A DNA stretch of 64,000 nt from Aerococcus viridans (GCF_002871935.1 NZ_PNHQ01000007.1:30369-94368), one strand, 5' to 3'; positions 18,258 to 28,833 are shown, numbered from the stretch's first letter. Numbers and translations are program-made. Notes: generated from the letters alone by a model not told the origin.

Positions 18258-19982
18258 ATGAACTGGAAAGAAACTTATAAACAATGGCGTGATTTTGAAG
18301 ACTTAGATAGTACTTTGAAGGAGGATTTAGCGTCTATAGAAGCTGATGATAAATTGCTTGAAGATGCTTTTTATCAACCTTTGAGTTTTGGTACGGCCGG
18401 TATGCGCGGTATTTTAGGTGCCGGTATTAACCGGATGAATATTTATACCATTCGTCAAGCAACTGAAGGATTAGCTAAATTGTTTGAAGATTATGGTCAA
18501 GATGCTAAAGATCGAGGAGTGGCAATTGCTTATGATTCACGTCATATGTCACCAGAGTTTGCAATGGAGTCAGCGAAGACTTTAGGTGCTCACGGTATTA
18601 AGTCATATGTATTCGAGTCTCTTCGTCCAACCCCTGAACTATCCTTTGCAGTCCGTGAATTAAATGCCTTTGCAGGGATTATGATTACAGCTAGCCATAA
18701 CCCTGCCGACTATAATGGCTACAAGGTATACGGTGAAGATGGTGGTCAAATGCCACCAGTAGACGCTGATGCAGTCACAGCGAATGTGCGTGCAGTAGAG
18801 AATCCCTTAACAGTTGAGGTGGGGGATGAGGCAGCTTTGATAGCTGATGGTACAATTACGATTATTGGCGAAGAAATTGATCAAAAATACTTAGACAACA
18901 TGAGATCAGTTGTTGTTGATCAGGCTGTAATTGATGAAATGGCTGATCAAGTATCTATCGTTTATACACCATTACATGGTACAGGACAAATGTTGGTGGA
19001 ACGTACGCTAGCGGATGCAGGTTTCACTAATGTTACTTATGTAACTGAACAAAAAGAACCAGATGCTGATTTCTCAACAGTTCAGTCACCAAACCCAGAA
19101 GAAGCAGGCGCCTTTGAAGTTGCTGAGCGCTATGGTAAGGCCAATGACGCAGATATCCTGATTGCAACCGACCCTGATGCTGACCGGATGGGGGCTGCTG
19201 TGAAATTACCGAATGGTGATTACCAAGTGATTACCGGCAATCAAATTGCGGCATTAATGACCCATTATATTTTAACAGCTAAGAAAAATACCGGTACTTT
19301 ACCAGATAATGGTGTGATTTTAAAATCTATCGTATCCAGTGAAATGCCAACAACAATCGCTAAGGCATTTGATGTTGAAACAGTGAATGTATTGACTGGT
19401 TTCAAATTTATCGCAGAAAAAATTAAAAACTATGAAGCTGACGGAAGTAAGCATTTCTTATTCGGCTTTGAAGAAAGTTATGGCTACTTAGTGAAAGCTT
19501 TTGTGCGTGATAAAGATGCAGTACAAGCAACTTTATTATTAGCTGAAGTTGCTGCTTTCTATAAAAAACAAGGGAAGACTGCTTACGACGGGTTACAAGA
19601 CCTATTTGCTGAATATGGTACATTCCAAGAAAAAACCATCTCAGTGACCTTACCTGGGCAAGAAGGTGCAGCAAAAATTGAAGCTATTCTAACAAACTTA
19701 CGTGGAGAAGGCTTAAGTGAAATTGCTGGCCAAAAAGTGGTTGAAACAGAAGACTACTTACAAGATACACGTCAGTTTGCTGATGGCCGTTCTGAGTCAT
19801 TAGGCATGGAAAAATCAAACGTATTAAAATATTATTTAGCAGATGAAACATGGATTGCGGTTAGACCATCAGGTACAGAGCCAAAAATTAAATTCTATAT
19901 TGGTGTTGTAGCTGATTCACTAGAAGCGACGCAAGCAAAAATTCAGGCTTATGAGGCAGCCCTAAACGAACTAACTGCTTAA
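18258..19982 (+). CDS. pgcA: Alpha-phosphoglucomutase
   Basis: PgcA converts glucose-6-phosphate to glucose-1-phosphate, feeding GalU and glycolipid and wall polymer synthesis. The 574-residue protein has the N-terminal GTAGMRG motif, the phosphoserine loop TASHNPADYNGYK (about residues 143-155), the metal loop ATDPDADRMG, the sugar-binding GFEESYG and the phosphate-binding RPSGTEPKIKFY near the C-terminus. Length fits the large PgcA type. ATG start behind GGAGG. Confidence 0.94.
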   Translation: MNWKETYKQWRDFEDLDSTLKEDLASIEADDKLLEDAFYQPLSFGTAGMRGILGAGINRMNIYTIRQATEGLAKLFEDYGQDAKDRGVAIAYDSRHMSPEFAMESAKTLGAHGIKSYVFESLRPTPELSFAVRELNAFAGIMITASHNPADYNGYKVYGEDGGQMPPVDADAVTANVRAVENPLTVEVGDEAALIADGTITIIGEEIDQKYLDNMRSVVVDQAVIDEMADQVSIVYTPLHGTGQMLVERTLADAGFTNVTYVTEQKEPDADFSTVQSPNPEEAGAFEVAERYGKANDADILIATDPDADRMGAAVKLPNGDYQVITGNQIAALMTHYILTAKKNTGTLPDNGVILKSIVSSEMPTTIAKAFDVETVNVLTGFKFIAEKIKNYEADGSKHFLFGFEESYGYLVKAFVRDKDAVQATLLLAEVAAFYKKQGKTAYDGLQDLFAEYGTFQEKTISVTLPGQEGAAKIEAILTNLRGEGLSEIAGQKVVETEDYLQDTRQFADGRSESLGMEKSNVLKYYLADETWIAVRPSGTEPKIKFYIGVVADSLEATQAKIQAYEAALNELTA

Positions 19983-20045
19983 GTGGGTGCTTTCTGGTAT
20001 CGATCGATTAATCTTTCATCTCCATTTCAAGGAGGAAAAAATAAA

Positions 20046-20933
20046 ATGAATGATCAGTTAAAATTAGTCATTATTACAGGTATGAGTGGTGCGGGTAAAA
20101 CAGTCGCACTACAAAGCTTCGAAGACATGGGTTACTACTGTGTAGATAATATGCCACCATCACTATTGCCTAAATTCTGGGATCTAATCAAAGAGACAGG
20201 TAAGATTAGTAAAATCTGCTTAGTGATTGATCTACGTTCACGTTCATTCTTTGATGAATTGTTAACGGAAATCAATGGAATGGATAACACCAACACGATT
20301 GAAATCTCTGTATTATTCTTAGAAGCAGATGATCAAACTTTGGTTGCACGTTATAAAGAAACGCGTCGTGTCCATCCACTTGAAAAAGAAGGCGTATCCG
20401 TTTTAGAAGCGATTCAAAAAGAAAAAGCTTTACTACATGATATTCGTATCGAATCTACAGTGATTGATACAACGAACTTAACGCCACGTAAATTCCGTGA
20501 GTTGTTACTAACAGAATTTCAAACAGAAGAGGAAGGCCATTTCACAGTCAATGTGATGTCTTTTGGTTTCAAGTACGGTTTACCAATCGATTCAGATATC
20601 GTTATGGATGTACGCTTCTTACCAAACCCGCATTATATTGATGAATTACGTCCCATGACAGGACTTGATGCACCTGTTTATGACTATGTGATGTCGCAAC
20701 CAGAAACAGAAACTTTCTATCGTAAATTTATTGATTTATTAGATTTTGAATTACCTTTATACGAAAAAGAAGGAAAATCCAGTCTGACGATTACAATTGG
20801 TTGTACAGGTGGACAACATCGATCAATAGCATTGACTGAGCGTATTGCCCACCATATTCAAGACCTAGGTTACAAGGTCAACATCATCCATCGTGATCGC
20901 ACAAAAAGAAAAGAGTCGGTGAATAGATCGTGA
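20046..20933 (+). CDS. rapZ: RapZ/YvcJ RNase adapter, nucleotide-binding
   Basis: This 295-residue protein belongs to the RapZ/YvcJ family, linked to small-RNA-controlled amino-sugar synthesis in Enterobacteria and to competence in Bacillus. Walker A GMSGAGKT is at about residues 13-20. The conserved C-terminal stretch with GCTGGQHRSI and HRDRTKR carries the RNA- and ligand-binding residues. I chose ATG 20046 because AAGGAGG lies 10 bases upstream. An open GTG at 19983 would add 21 residues without a ribosome site. It overlaps yvcK by four bases. Confidence 0.93.
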   Translation: MNDQLKLVIITGMSGAGKTVALQSFEDMGYYCVDNMPPSLLPKFWDLIKETGKISKICLVIDLRSRSFFDELLTEINGMDNTNTIEISVLFLEADDQTLVARYKETRRVHPLEKEGVSVLEAIQKEKALLHDIRIESTVIDTTNLTPRKFRELLLTEFQTEEEGHFTVNVMSFGFKYGLPIDSDIVMDVRFLPNPHYIDELRPMTGLDAPVYDYVMSQPETETFYRKFIDLLDFELPLYEKEGKSSLTITIGCTGGQHRSIALTERIAHHIQDLGYKVNIIHRDRTKRKESVNRS

Positions 20934-21964
20934 TAAACAAACATTCACGTCCGGATAGACGGCCAAAGGTTGCAGTTATCGGAGGCGGAACGGGTCTACC
21001 CATTCTATTGGAAGGACTAAAGAATGCTGGTTGTAATGTCACAGCTATCGTCACAGTTTCTGATGATGGTGGGTCAAGTGGTTCATTACGTAACGCAGTT
21101 AGTACGATTCCTCCTGGAGATATTCGCAACTGTCTAGTCGCATTATCGGATATGAAGAAAATATATAAAGATGTGTTCCAATATCGATTTAGTGAAGAGG
21201 ATAAAGAATTTTCAGGCCATGCCATTGGTAATTTGATTATTGCTGCTATTGCCGAAATGAGAGGCGATACTTTTGCAGCTTTGCGCCTACTTTCTTATAT
21301 GATGAATATAGATGGTAAGGTATTGCCAGCTTGTGAAGAAGCCTTAGTGCTACAAGGACATTTTGCAGATGGCACGATGATAGAGGGGGAGACGGCGATT
21401 GTTGCTCATCCAGATCAGATCCAAAAAGTGACTGTTCGCCTAGCAAGTGAACAAGATACATTAGCTGCTGGTCAAAATAAGGCGAACGCTGGACTCCGTG
21501 CTGGACGAGAGGTTGTCTCTGAAATTATGCAAGCTGATATGGTCATTTTAGGACCAGGATCCTTGTATACGTCAATTTTACCGAATGTAGCAATTGAAGA
21601 GATTAGAAGCGCAATTGTTGACACGCCCGCTAAAGTTGTCTATATTTGTAATATCATGACACAACTCGGTGAGACTGAGCATTTCTCTGACGCAGACCAT
21701 GTACGTGTAGTAAATGAACATTTGGGTTCAAAAGCCATTGATACGGTATTGTTGAATAAAACACCGGTACCTTATGAATACCTTGAAGGGGCGAGTGAAA
21801 AAGACTACTTAGTCCAAATCATTCAAGACCGTCTGGGATTGGCTGAACAAGAATGTCAGGTAGTTCGCTGTGACTTTTTAAATCTTGAGAAAAGTGGTGT
21901 ATATCACAATCAGGATAAGTTAGTCGACGCCATTATGGATGTCATGAACGATCGCATAAAATAA
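20930..21964 (+). CDS. yvcK: YvcK/GlmR gluconeogenesis factor
   Basis: GlmR binds UDP-sugars and stimulates glucosamine-6-phosphate synthesis, and is needed for wall synthesis on gluconeogenic carbon. The 344-residue protein has the CofD/UPF0052 motif GGGTGLPILLEGLK, the conserved VSDDGGSSGSLR and PPGDIRNCL, and NLIIAAI. Its GTG start overlaps the rapZ stop as GTGA, indicating coupled translation. It is the middle gene of the conserved rapZ-yvcK-whiA trio. Confidence 0.94.
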   Translation: MINKHSRPDRRPKVAVIGGGTGLPILLEGLKNAGCNVTAIVTVSDDGGSSGSLRNAVSTIPPGDIRNCLVALSDMKKIYKDVFQYRFSEEDKEFSGHAIGNLIIAAIAEMRGDTFAALRLLSYMMNIDGKVLPACEEALVLQGHFADGTMIEGETAIVAHPDQIQKVTVRLASEQDTLAAGQNKANAGLRAGREVVSEIMQADMVILGPGSLYTSILPNVAIEEIRSAIVDTPAKVVYICNIMTQLGETEHFSDADHVRVVNEHLGSKAIDTVLLNKTPVPYEYLEGASEKDYLVQIIQDRLGLAEQECQVVRCDFLNLEKSGVYHNQDKLVDAIMDVMNDRIK

Positions 21965-21988
21965 AGTGAATAAGAAAGAGGTGAGCTG

Positions 21989-22933
21989 GTGGCTTCATTT
22001 GCAGGAGATGTAAAGAAAGAACTCACTCAGCTAACTGTGGACTATGAGCACGCACGTTCAGAGCTAGCAGCTATTTTACGTATGAACGGCACAATTTCTC
22101 TGACGGGTGGCAATTTGATTCTAAATGTACAGACAGAAAATGCCGCAATTGCACGACGAATCTACTCACTGTTAAAGGAATTTTATCATACCCTCGGTGA
22201 GTTGGTTGTGCGTAAGAAAATGAAATTAAAGAAAAATAATATCTATATTGTAAGGGTGAAAGACCATGTTGAAGAAATTCTAAAAGATTTAGATATTCTA
22301 GATAGCCTGGTGATTAATCCAAATATTTCAGCGGAAATGATGGAGAATGAACAGCGGAGTCGTTCATACTTGCGTGGTGCATTCTTAGCAGGTGGATCAG
22401 TAAATAATCCTGAAAAATCGTCATATCATTTAGAAATATATTCAGTATATCAAGAGCATTGCGAAGACTTAGTAATGATGATGAACCAATTCAATTTAAA
22501 CGCTCGATCAATTGAACGTCGATCTGGTTATATTGCTTATTTAAAAGGTTCAGAACAGATTGCAGATTTCTTAGCCTTAATTGGGGCAACAGCCTCAATG
22601 TTAAAGTTTGAAGATATTCGGATTGTGCGTGATATGCGAAATTCAGTTAACCGAATTGTTAACTGTGAGAATGCTAACTTAAATAAGACTGTGACAGCAG
22701 CTTCCAAACAGGTTGAAAATATTGAATTGATTCAAGCAACAGTGGGTATTGGAGAATTACCAGAAAAATTGCAAGAGATTGCTTTATTAAGGTTGGAAAA
22801 CCCCGAAGCATCTATTAAAGAATTAGGGGAATTGGTTGAAGGTGAACCTATTTCTAAATCAGGTGTCAATCATAGACTCCGTAAGATTAATCAATATGCT
22901 GAGCAACTAAGAAGCACGGCGATCACAAAATAA
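21989..22933 (+). CDS. whiA: WhiA, LAGLIDADG/HTH DNA-binding protein
   Basis: This 314-residue protein has a degenerate LAGLIDADG homing-endonuclease fold ([22 protein letters not shown], about residues 127-148) and a C-terminal helix-turn-helix ([11 protein letters not shown]). In Firmicutes WhiA affects cell division and chromosome segregation and has no nuclease activity. GTG start behind AAAGAGGTGA. It is the last gene of the trio and is followed by a strong terminator. Confidence 0.94.
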   Translation: MASFAGDVKKELTQLTVDYEHARSELAAILRMNGTISLTGGNLILNVQTENAAIARRIYSLLKEFYHTLGELVVRKKMKLKKNNIYIVRVKDHVEEILKDLDILDSLVINPNISAEMMENEQRSRSYLRGAFLAGGSVNNPEKSSYHLEIYSVYQEHCEDLVMMMNQFNLNARSIERRSGYIAYLKGSEQIADFLALIGATASMLKFEDIRIVRDMRNSVNRIVNCENANLNKTVTAASKQVENIELIQATVGIGELPEKLQEIALLRLENPEASIKELGELVEGEPISKSGVNHRLRKINQYAEQLRSTAITK

Positions 22934-22944
22934 AAAAATAAAAG

Positions 22945-22988
22945 GTCTTGCTACTGGAGTCGATTAAACTCCAGTGGCAAGACTTTTT
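22945..22988 (+). terminator. Strong terminator after whiA
   Basis: A 16-bp stem (22945-22960 with 22968-22983, one G-U) with loop CGATTAA runs into TTTTTAT. The 230 bases between it and the convergent ssb gene hold nothing I recognise. Confidence 0.93.
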
Positions 22989-23220
22989 ATATAGCTGAAT
23001 CAATTTGCAGGTGATCAGCTGATGATAAGAAAGATTAGGACGAGTCAGTTTATCAAAGCGATGAAGAGGAATATCGGTGCAAAAAATATGCCCTAAGAAT
23101 TGGTCATTTTCAACACGCTTATGGATATCTTAGACTATTTTTTGACCAACGTTTCTAGCTTATTTGCCTAATACAGGCATGCTTATGCTAGAAAGCGGGG
23201 TTTAGGGGAAGAATAGGTTT

Positions 23221-23601
23221 TTAGTCTAAAATTAGGGTCTCGATATTGGCCATTAATTGCTCGTCAGGGTTCTGTGGTTGGTCAACACCAATCTTTTTGC
23301 GGAGGAATGTGACTTCAGAAACTTGAACTTCTATAGTTGAGATATGTTGACCTTGTTTATTTTCAAATTGACGCATACGTAATTGGCCAACAACTGCTAA
23401 TTCATCTCCTTTTTTCATATAGCTAGCAATCAATTTTGCTGTGCCATTCCATGCTGTGATAGGAATAAAGTCGACATGGTCGCTACCATCTTTACCTTTG
23501 CGGTTAATCGCAACGGCATTATTGACAACTTGGCGATTGTTAGAAATTTCAGTCAAATTCACATCTCTTGCTAAACGTCCGATTAATTGCACTTGATTCA
23601 T
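23221..23601 (-). CDS. ssb: Short single-stranded DNA-binding protein
   Basis: This 126-residue protein has an N-terminal OB-fold of the SSB type (MNQVQLIGRL at the start, VNNAVAINR, DFIPITAWNGTAKLI). It lacks the Gly/Gln-rich linker and the acidic DDDIPF-like tail of the replicative SSB and ends in ETLILD. That points to a second SSB such as the competence-associated SsbB/YwpH. It is transcribed alone on the minus strand, with AGGAGG upstream. A ComX or ComK site could not be recognised with confidence. Confidence 0.85.
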   Translation of the reverse strand: MNQVQLIGRLARDVNLTEISNNRQVVNNAVAINRKGKDGSDHVDFIPITAWNGTAKLIASYMKKGDELAVVGQLRMRQFENKQGQHISTIEVQVSEVTFLRKKIGVDQPQNPDEQLMANIETLILD

Positions 23602-23868
23602 TTTTCATCCTCCTAAGGTATCTGATTCAACTAGAGGTTAGCCCTCTAATCTATTACATACGTATTCATTCGCCAAATCCACCTAAAAACTTTATAAAAT
23701 TTTGATATTTTGTAAAATTAGGTCAAAAGATCGGTAAAGTTCATCGGTGAATTCGTATTTTAGGGTACAATATAGGGGAATAGCGCAATTTGTCTTAATC
23801 TACTAAAAATACATCGCGAAGCCTAAATTAAAGTAAACATAAACATATTTTATAAGGAGGAAGAAAAC

Positions 23869-24594
23869 ATGAACATCTTGATGATTGAAGATAACGAAAG
23901 TGTTGCAGAAATGATGAGTATGTTTTTTGAACAACAACAAGGATGGGAAGCAACCTTTATCCAAGATGGTGAAGAGGGGTGGCAACACTATTTAGCAAAT
24001 GAAGAAACAATTGACATGGTCATTTTAGATTTAAATTTACCAAGTAAAGATGGTATTCAAATTTGTCGTGATATTCGTCAACAAAATCAGCAAGTACCGA
24101 TTATTATGTTGACTGCTCGTGATGCAGAGAGTGAGCAGGTGCTTGGCCTAGGTCTAGGTGCAGATGATTATGTGACCAAACCATTTGATCCAATCACCTT
24201 CATGGCCCGGATGCGTGCTTTATATCGCCGTAGCCAACTAACGGAATCAACAACTGAAACGAGTGAAGGGCAGGATGCCAGTGATGAATTTGATATTCAA
24301 ACAGAATATATCCGCATCAATAGCCAAAACCGAGAAGCCTTTTATAAGGATCAATTAATTCAACATTTAACGCCTAAAGAATTTGAAATTCTGCAATTAT
24401 TAGCTGGTCGACCAAAACAAGTCTTTACTCGTGAGCATTTGTTAACCACTTTATGGGAAGATCCTTTTTATGGTGATGAGCGTACTGTAGATGCCCATAT
24501 TAAAAAGCTTCGTCAAAAAATGGAAGCGTACGGTCCACAATTGATTCAAACGGTCTGGGGAGTAGGCTATAAATTTGATGAAACTGGTGTTTGA
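23869..24594 (+). CDS. OmpR/PhoB-family response regulator
   Basis: The 241-residue protein has an N-terminal receiver domain with acidic pocket IEDN, phospho-acceptor Asp54 in VILDLNLP, conserved Thr in MLTAR and Lys in VTKPFD. A linker rich in Thr, Ser and Glu (about residues 123-150) leads to a winged-helix domain (LTPKEFEILQLLAG, DERTVDAHIKKLRQK, VWGVGYKF). It pairs with the sensor kinase directly downstream. The signal is unknown; resemblance to CssR-like regulators is only general. Confidence 0.9.
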   Translation: MNILMIEDNESVAEMMSMFFEQQQGWEATFIQDGEEGWQHYLANEETIDMVILDLNLPSKDGIQICRDIRQQNQQVPIIMLTARDAESEQVLGLGLGADDYVTKPFDPITFMARMRALYRRSQLTESTTETSEGQDASDEFDIQTEYIRINSQNREAFYKDQLIQHLTPKEFEILQLLAGRPKQVFTREHLLTTLWEDPFYGDERTVDAHIKKLRQKMEAYGPQLIQTVWGVGYKFDETGV

Positions 24595-24596
24595 TC

Positions 24597-26039
24597 ATGA
24601 AATTGAACTTTTTTTACCAACAGATACTGAGCTTTCTGGTAGTGATTGGTATGACAATCGCTGCTATGGGGGTAACATTGTTTTCTTTTTCAAAGGACCA
24701 GGTGCTCCTTCGTCAAGAACAACAATTGAATGATATCGCGCATTTTATTTCCGGTCAGACCATTTCAAGTGAATTTTTAGCGACGATGGAACCTTTACTC
24801 GAGTCTTCCAATATGAAGTTATTTTACTTCAATGCGGATAATGAACTGGTATACCCACATAACAAAGCAGCCGTTGTACCAAATGACCAACTATCAAAAG
24901 AAGAAATGACAGCTTTGGAAAATGGTCATAATCTTGGTTTGCAAACCTTTGAAATGGGGATTACAGACAAGAATGGGGATGCGCTAGCCATCTTCATGCC
25001 ACTAACGAATTCAGAGGATCAATCTTATGCGGGTTATTTAGCGATTGGGGTGCCATCTAGTCAATCAGATGCGGTGATTGACAATTTGATTCAAAATGTG
25101 GTCAAAGGGATAATGATCGCGCTCATTATTGCCGTTATCTTTTCAGTCATTATTGCCGGTTATCAAAATAAACGGATTCGCCGTATCCAAGAGGCTACGC
25201 AACAAATTGCACAAGGAGATTATTCAGTGCGTTTGGCTGTAAGTAATATTGATGAATTTGATGACTTGGCTACTGACTTCAACCAAATGGCAGTTGCGCT
25301 TGGTGAATCGGAAGTGGAAATTGACCGCCAAGAAAAAATTCGTCGCCAATTGATGATGGATGTTGCACATGAAATTCGAACACCTTTAACGACGATGATT
25401 GGTTTGCTAGAAGGACTTCGGCAGAAAGTAATACCAGAAGATAAGATTGATCGTAGTGTGGACTTGATGTATAAGGAAGCTAACCGGTTAAATCGTTTGG
25501 TGAACGAAAACTTGGATATTGAAAAAATTAGGGCTAATGAAATTGTATTGAATAAATCAACCTTTAATGCTGCAGAAGTGTTAAGGGATATTTCACTACA
25601 ATTATCTGAAACAGCTAAAGCAAAACATACTAAATTTGAGATTGATATGGCAGATGAAGTGCCCATCTACGCTGATTATGACCGGTTCCACCAAATTATC
25701 TTTAATATCACTCAAAATGCGGTACAATTTACTGATTATGGCGAAATATTTATGTCTTGCACCTTTCAAGATGGCGAAACTTATATTAAAATAAAGGATT
25801 CAGGCATGGGGATGACGGAAGAACAGGTTGAAAATATCTGGGAGCGATTTTATAAGGCAGATATTTCTCGAAAGAATAATGAGTTCGGAGAATCTGGCTT
25901 AGGTTTATCCATTGTCAAGCAACTGGTTGAACTGCATCAAGCGACTATACATGTGGAAAGTGAAGCTGGTGTTGGGACAATCTTTACGTTGGTATTTTTC
26001 AACCGTGAAAAATTAGCAGAAAGAAATCAGGTCGAATAG
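24597..26039 (+). CDS. Sensor histidine kinase
   Basis: This membrane kinase of about 480 residues has two membrane segments (about residues 10-30 and 168-190) flanking an extracytoplasmic domain of about 135 residues. A HAMP domain, the phospho-acceptor helix MDVAHEIRTPLTT (His near 258) and an ATP-binding domain with NITQNAVQFT, DSGMGM and GESGLGLSIVKQL follow. I chose ATG 24597; a TTG at 24591 overlaps the regulator stop and adds two residues. Either start implies coupled translation with the response regulator. Confidence 0.9.
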   Translation: MKLNFFYQQILSFLVVIGMTIAAMGVTLFSFSKDQVLLRQEQQLNDIAHFISGQTISSEFLATMEPLLESSNMKLFYFNADNELVYPHNKAAVVPNDQLSKEEMTALENGHNLGLQTFEMGITDKNGDALAIFMPLTNSEDQSYAGYLAIGVPSSQSDAVIDNLIQNVVKGIMIALIIAVIFSVIIAGYQNKRIRRIQEATQQIAQGDYSVRLAVSNIDEFDDLATDFNQMAVALGESEVEIDRQEKIRRQLMMDVAHEIRTPLTTMIGLLEGLRQKVIPEDKIDRSVDLMYKEANRLNRLVNENLDIEKIRANEIVLNKSTFNAAEVLRDISLQLSETAKAKHTKFEIDMADEVPIYADYDRFHQIIFNITQNAVQFTDYGEIFMSCTFQDGETYIKIKDSGMGMTEEQVENIWERFYKADISRKNNEFGESGLGLSIVKQLVELHQATIHVESEAGVGTIFTLVFFNREKLAERNQVE

Positions 26040-26078
26040 TTTTAAAGCATCGACTGGTAATAAAAGGATTGAAGAAAG

Positions 26079-26726
26079 ATGTATTTTTTAGGGCCGTTAC
26101 TCACATGGTTAGAAGAGGTTTCTGCAGGTAGAATCTTAAATTTTCATTTAGTAGCGCTATCACTATTTAGCTTGGATAAAACGCTTTTGTATATGATTGC
26201 TTTATTGGTTATCCAGGCAGGAATCATTTTCTATAAACGGATGAAGAACGCAGATTATTCGATTGACTGGCTTAGAGAAGTCATTAAATTCACCTTTGCA
26301 ACCTACATGATATTGTTGGTACATTTAACAGTATTACGTTATGATTGGCAATGGTGGCAGGCGACTTTTAATTTTGAACGGTCCCTGAGTGAATTAAATT
26401 GGGTACCACTTGTGGATACTATTAAGTTAAGAAATGGGTCTACATTTTCATATTGGTATAACTTCTTTGGAAATGTTGTTTGGTTTTTTCCCTTTGGTAT
26501 GATGTTCCCTTATATTTTTCGGATGAAAGGGGCTTTCTTCATCACTTTATTTTGGGGATTATTATTTAGCGTATCAATTGAAACCATGCAATTTTATTTA
26601 GAAACAGGGGTTAGTCATATAGATGATGTCATTTTTAATGGCGCAGGGGTCATCATTGGCTATCTCATATATGATATTTTGAAATTAAGCAACAGATACA
26701 TTAAAGGGAGAAAAATAAATGGTTAA
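26079..26726 (+). CDS. VanZ-family membrane protein
   Basis: This 215-residue protein has four to five membrane segments and VanZ-family features: NWVPLVDTIKL, NFFGNVVWFFPFGMMFP, SIETMQFYLETGVSHIDDVIFNGAGVIIGY. VanZ from enterococci gives low-level teicoplanin resistance, but chromosomal family members mostly have unknown roles. Position after a two-component system suggests co-regulation. It overlaps the next gene by 8 bases. Resistance should not be assumed from family membership. Confidence 0.85.
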   Translation: MYFLGPLLTWLEEVSAGRILNFHLVALSLFSLDKTLLYMIALLVIQAGIIFYKRMKNADYSIDWLREVIKFTFATYMILLVHLTVLRYDWQWWQATFNFERSLSELNWVPLVDTIKLRNGSTFSYWYNFFGNVVWFFPFGMMFPYIFRMKGAFFITLFWGLLFSVSIETMQFYLETGVSHIDDVIFNGAGVIIGYLIYDILKLSNRYIKGRKING

Positions 26727-27939
26727 AAAGAACGCACAATTACCAAAAAAGACATTACGTAAGTGGGCAACAACCCAAGTGGAAAAAGGACAAATCCTTT
26801 TAACTGAAAAAGATTTCGTAAACCCACCACCATTTACTGAAGGTGAATTGGTTGAAATCATTGGTATCGACCATGCATTCTTAGGATATGGCTACTTAGC
26901 CAAACAACATAAAGGTATCGGTTGGATTTTAACAAGAGATCAAAATGCGGATACAGGATTATTAGCTGATCTTGATTTTGTACAAGAAAAATTACAAGCA
27001 GCTAAAAATCAGCGTCAAACTTTGTTAATCGATGATATGACAACTGCCTTCCGTATTTTTAATGGTGAAGGGGATGGTATCGGTGGTTTCACAATTGATT
27101 GGTATGCAGGTTATGCCTTGATTCAATGGTATTCTGAAGGTATTTACCGTTATAAAGCCATTATTTTGGAAGCATTAAACAATGTATATCCTGAATTAAA
27201 AGGTATTGTTGGGAAAAACCGCTTCAACTTAGATGGTACGGGCACGAATAAGCAATCAGAAGTTTTAGCTGGTGATATTCCAGAAACATTAACTGTGCAA
27301 GAAAATGGGGTAAACTACATCGTACGACTTGATGATGGTTGGATGACAGGAATTTTCTTAGATCAACGAAATGTTCGTAATTATATTCAAACAGAAATTG
27401 CACCAGGTAAATCATTGTTAAACCTATTCTCATATACAGGTGCTTTTTCTGTGGCTGCAGCACTAGGTGGCGCAGCTGAAACCATGAGTGTTGATGTGGC
27501 AAAACGAAGCCTGCAACTGACAGCAGAACAGTTCCAGGCCAATGGGTTAGAGATTGGTGACCAACATAAAGTACGGGTTATGGATGTATTTAACTATTTA
27601 GATTATGCCAAAACACATGACTTACGCTTTGACATCGTGGTACTGGACCCACCGTCATTCTCACGTACGAAGAAACATACTTTTCAAGCCAATAAAGATT
27701 ACCGGAAATTAGTTGCTTCAGCGTTAGCTATCCTAAATAAGGGTGGTTACTTAGTGAGTTCAACAAATGCCGCAAACATGACAAAAGAAGACTTTATTAA
27801 ACAAATCGCTGAAGGTTCTGATGATGCTAACGTAGATATCATGCCAGTAGCTGACTTTGGTTTACCAGTAGATTTCCCGGCACCAAAAGGAAATCCAGAA
27901 AGTGATTACTTAAAAGTAGAGATCTTCCAAAAATTATAA
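26719..27939 (+). CDS. rlmI: RlmI-like class I rRNA methyltransferase (PUA plus SAM domain)
   Basis: This 406-residue protein has an N-terminal PUA-like RNA-binding region, the RlmI/RlmK-type NGEGDGIGGFTIDWY stretch, SAM-binding LLNLFSYTGAFSVAAALGG and the catalytic-loop-like VVLDPPSFSRTKK. Its relatives methylate a 23S rRNA cytosine at C5 (m5C1962 in E. coli). The catalytic position here is not proven by sequence reading alone. The ATG overlaps the VanZ gene end. Confidence 0.85.
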   Translation: MVKKNAQLPKKTLRKWATTQVEKGQILLTEKDFVNPPPFTEGELVEIIGIDHAFLGYGYLAKQHKGIGWILTRDQNADTGLLADLDFVQEKLQAAKNQRQTLLIDDMTTAFRIFNGEGDGIGGFTIDWYAGYALIQWYSEGIYRYKAIILEALNNVYPELKGIVGKNRFNLDGTGTNKQSEVLAGDIPETLTVQENGVNYIVRLDDGWMTGIFLDQRNVRNYIQTEIAPGKSLLNLFSYTGAFSVAAALGGAAETMSVDVAKRSLQLTAEQFQANGLEIGDQHKVRVMDVFNYLDYAKTHDLRFDIVVLDPPSFSRTKKHTFQANKDYRKLVASALAILNKGGYLVSSTNAANMTKEDFIKQIAEGSDDANVDIMPVADFGLPVDFPAPKGNPESDYLKVEIFQKL

Positions 27940-27962
27940 ATTTAGTAATATAAGTAGATAGT

Positions 27963-28000
27963 AGAGGGTTTATGGTAGTCATATCATATGCCCTCTTTCT
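27963..28000 (+). terminator. Terminator after the rlmI-like gene
   Basis: AGAGGG (27963-27968) pairs with CCCTCT (27991-27996), followed by TTCT. The loop is long but contains an ATG/CAT inner pairing. Confidence 0.7.
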
Positions 28001-28121
28001 ATAACGAATAGTGAATAGATCATGCTTTTATTTTCTTGACTGAGTAAGCTATGATTAAACGTGACAAAGAGAAAAGATGCATAAATTTGGGTAAATTAAA
28101 AGGAAAGTATGGTGTTGTGTA

Positions 28122-28823
28122 ATGGCCTATATTCATTTAAAGGATGTTGTAAAACAATATGGGACAGGGAATACGGCGATTTTAGCCAATGACCATGTGA
28201 ATTTAGAAATTGAAGAAGGCGAATTTGTGGTGATTTTGGGACCATCTGGAGCCGGAAAATCAACCTTATTAAACATTTTAGGTGGTATGGATGCAGTAAC
28301 TTCAGGTGAGGTGTTAGTAGCAGGAAAAAATATTGCTGCATACAATGAAGAAGGCTTAACAGACTATCGGCGTGATGAGGTGGGATTTATTTTCCAAAAT
28401 TATAACTTAATTCCTAATTTAACGGCCATTGAAAATGTGGAAGTATCAGAAGAAATTTCAGATAATTCACTTGCAGCTAAGGAGGCCTTACAAGGGGTAG
28501 GGTTATACCATCGTAAAGACAATTTCCCATCACAATTATCGGGCGGAGAGCAACAACGCGTATCTATCGCTCGGGCAATTGCAAAAAACCCCAAGTTACT
28601 CCTTTGTGATGAACCAACTGGTGCCTTAGATTATGAAACCGGGAAAAAGGTTTTAGGCTTTCTACAAGACTTAACCAATGAACAGGGGACAACAGTTGTT
28701 GTCATTACCCATAACCAAGCGATTGCACCGATGGCTGACCGTGTCATCAAAATCAATGACGGAGCTGTTTCATCGCAAACATTAAATGCGCAACCAGTGC
28801 CAATTCAAGATATTGAATGGTAG
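28122..28823 (+). CDS. MacB/LolD-type ABC transporter ATPase
   Basis: This 233-residue ATPase has Walker [14 protein letters not shown]-loop [11 protein letters not shown], signature [14 protein letters not shown], Walker [13 protein letters not shown] and VVITHN. This subclass energises FtsX-like permeases that work by mechanotransmission or peptide export rather than import. The permease gene begins 10 bases downstream, so the two make one exporter. Confidence 0.92.
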   Translation: MAYIHLKDVVKQYGTGNTAILANDHVNLEIEEGEFVVILGPSGAGKSTLLNILGGMDAVTSGEVLVAGKNIAAYNEEGLTDYRRDEVGFIFQNYNLIPNLTAIENVEVSEEISDNSLAAKEALQGVGLYHRKDNFPSQLSGGEQQRVSIARAIAKNPKLLLCDEPTGALDYETGKKVLGFLQDLTNEQGTTVVVITHNQAIAPMADRVIKINDGAVSSQTLNAQPVPIQDIEW

Positions 28824-28833
28824 GAGGTAGTGG

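Noticed and set aside
23602..23700. ComX cin-box upstream of the short ssb
   Set aside because: An ACGTATTCATTCG stretch is only loosely similar to TACGAATA; not enough to call.
26079..26726. Glycopeptide-resistance gene (vanZ)
   Set aside because: Family membership alone does not imply resistance; no vanHAX or other resistance genes are nearby.
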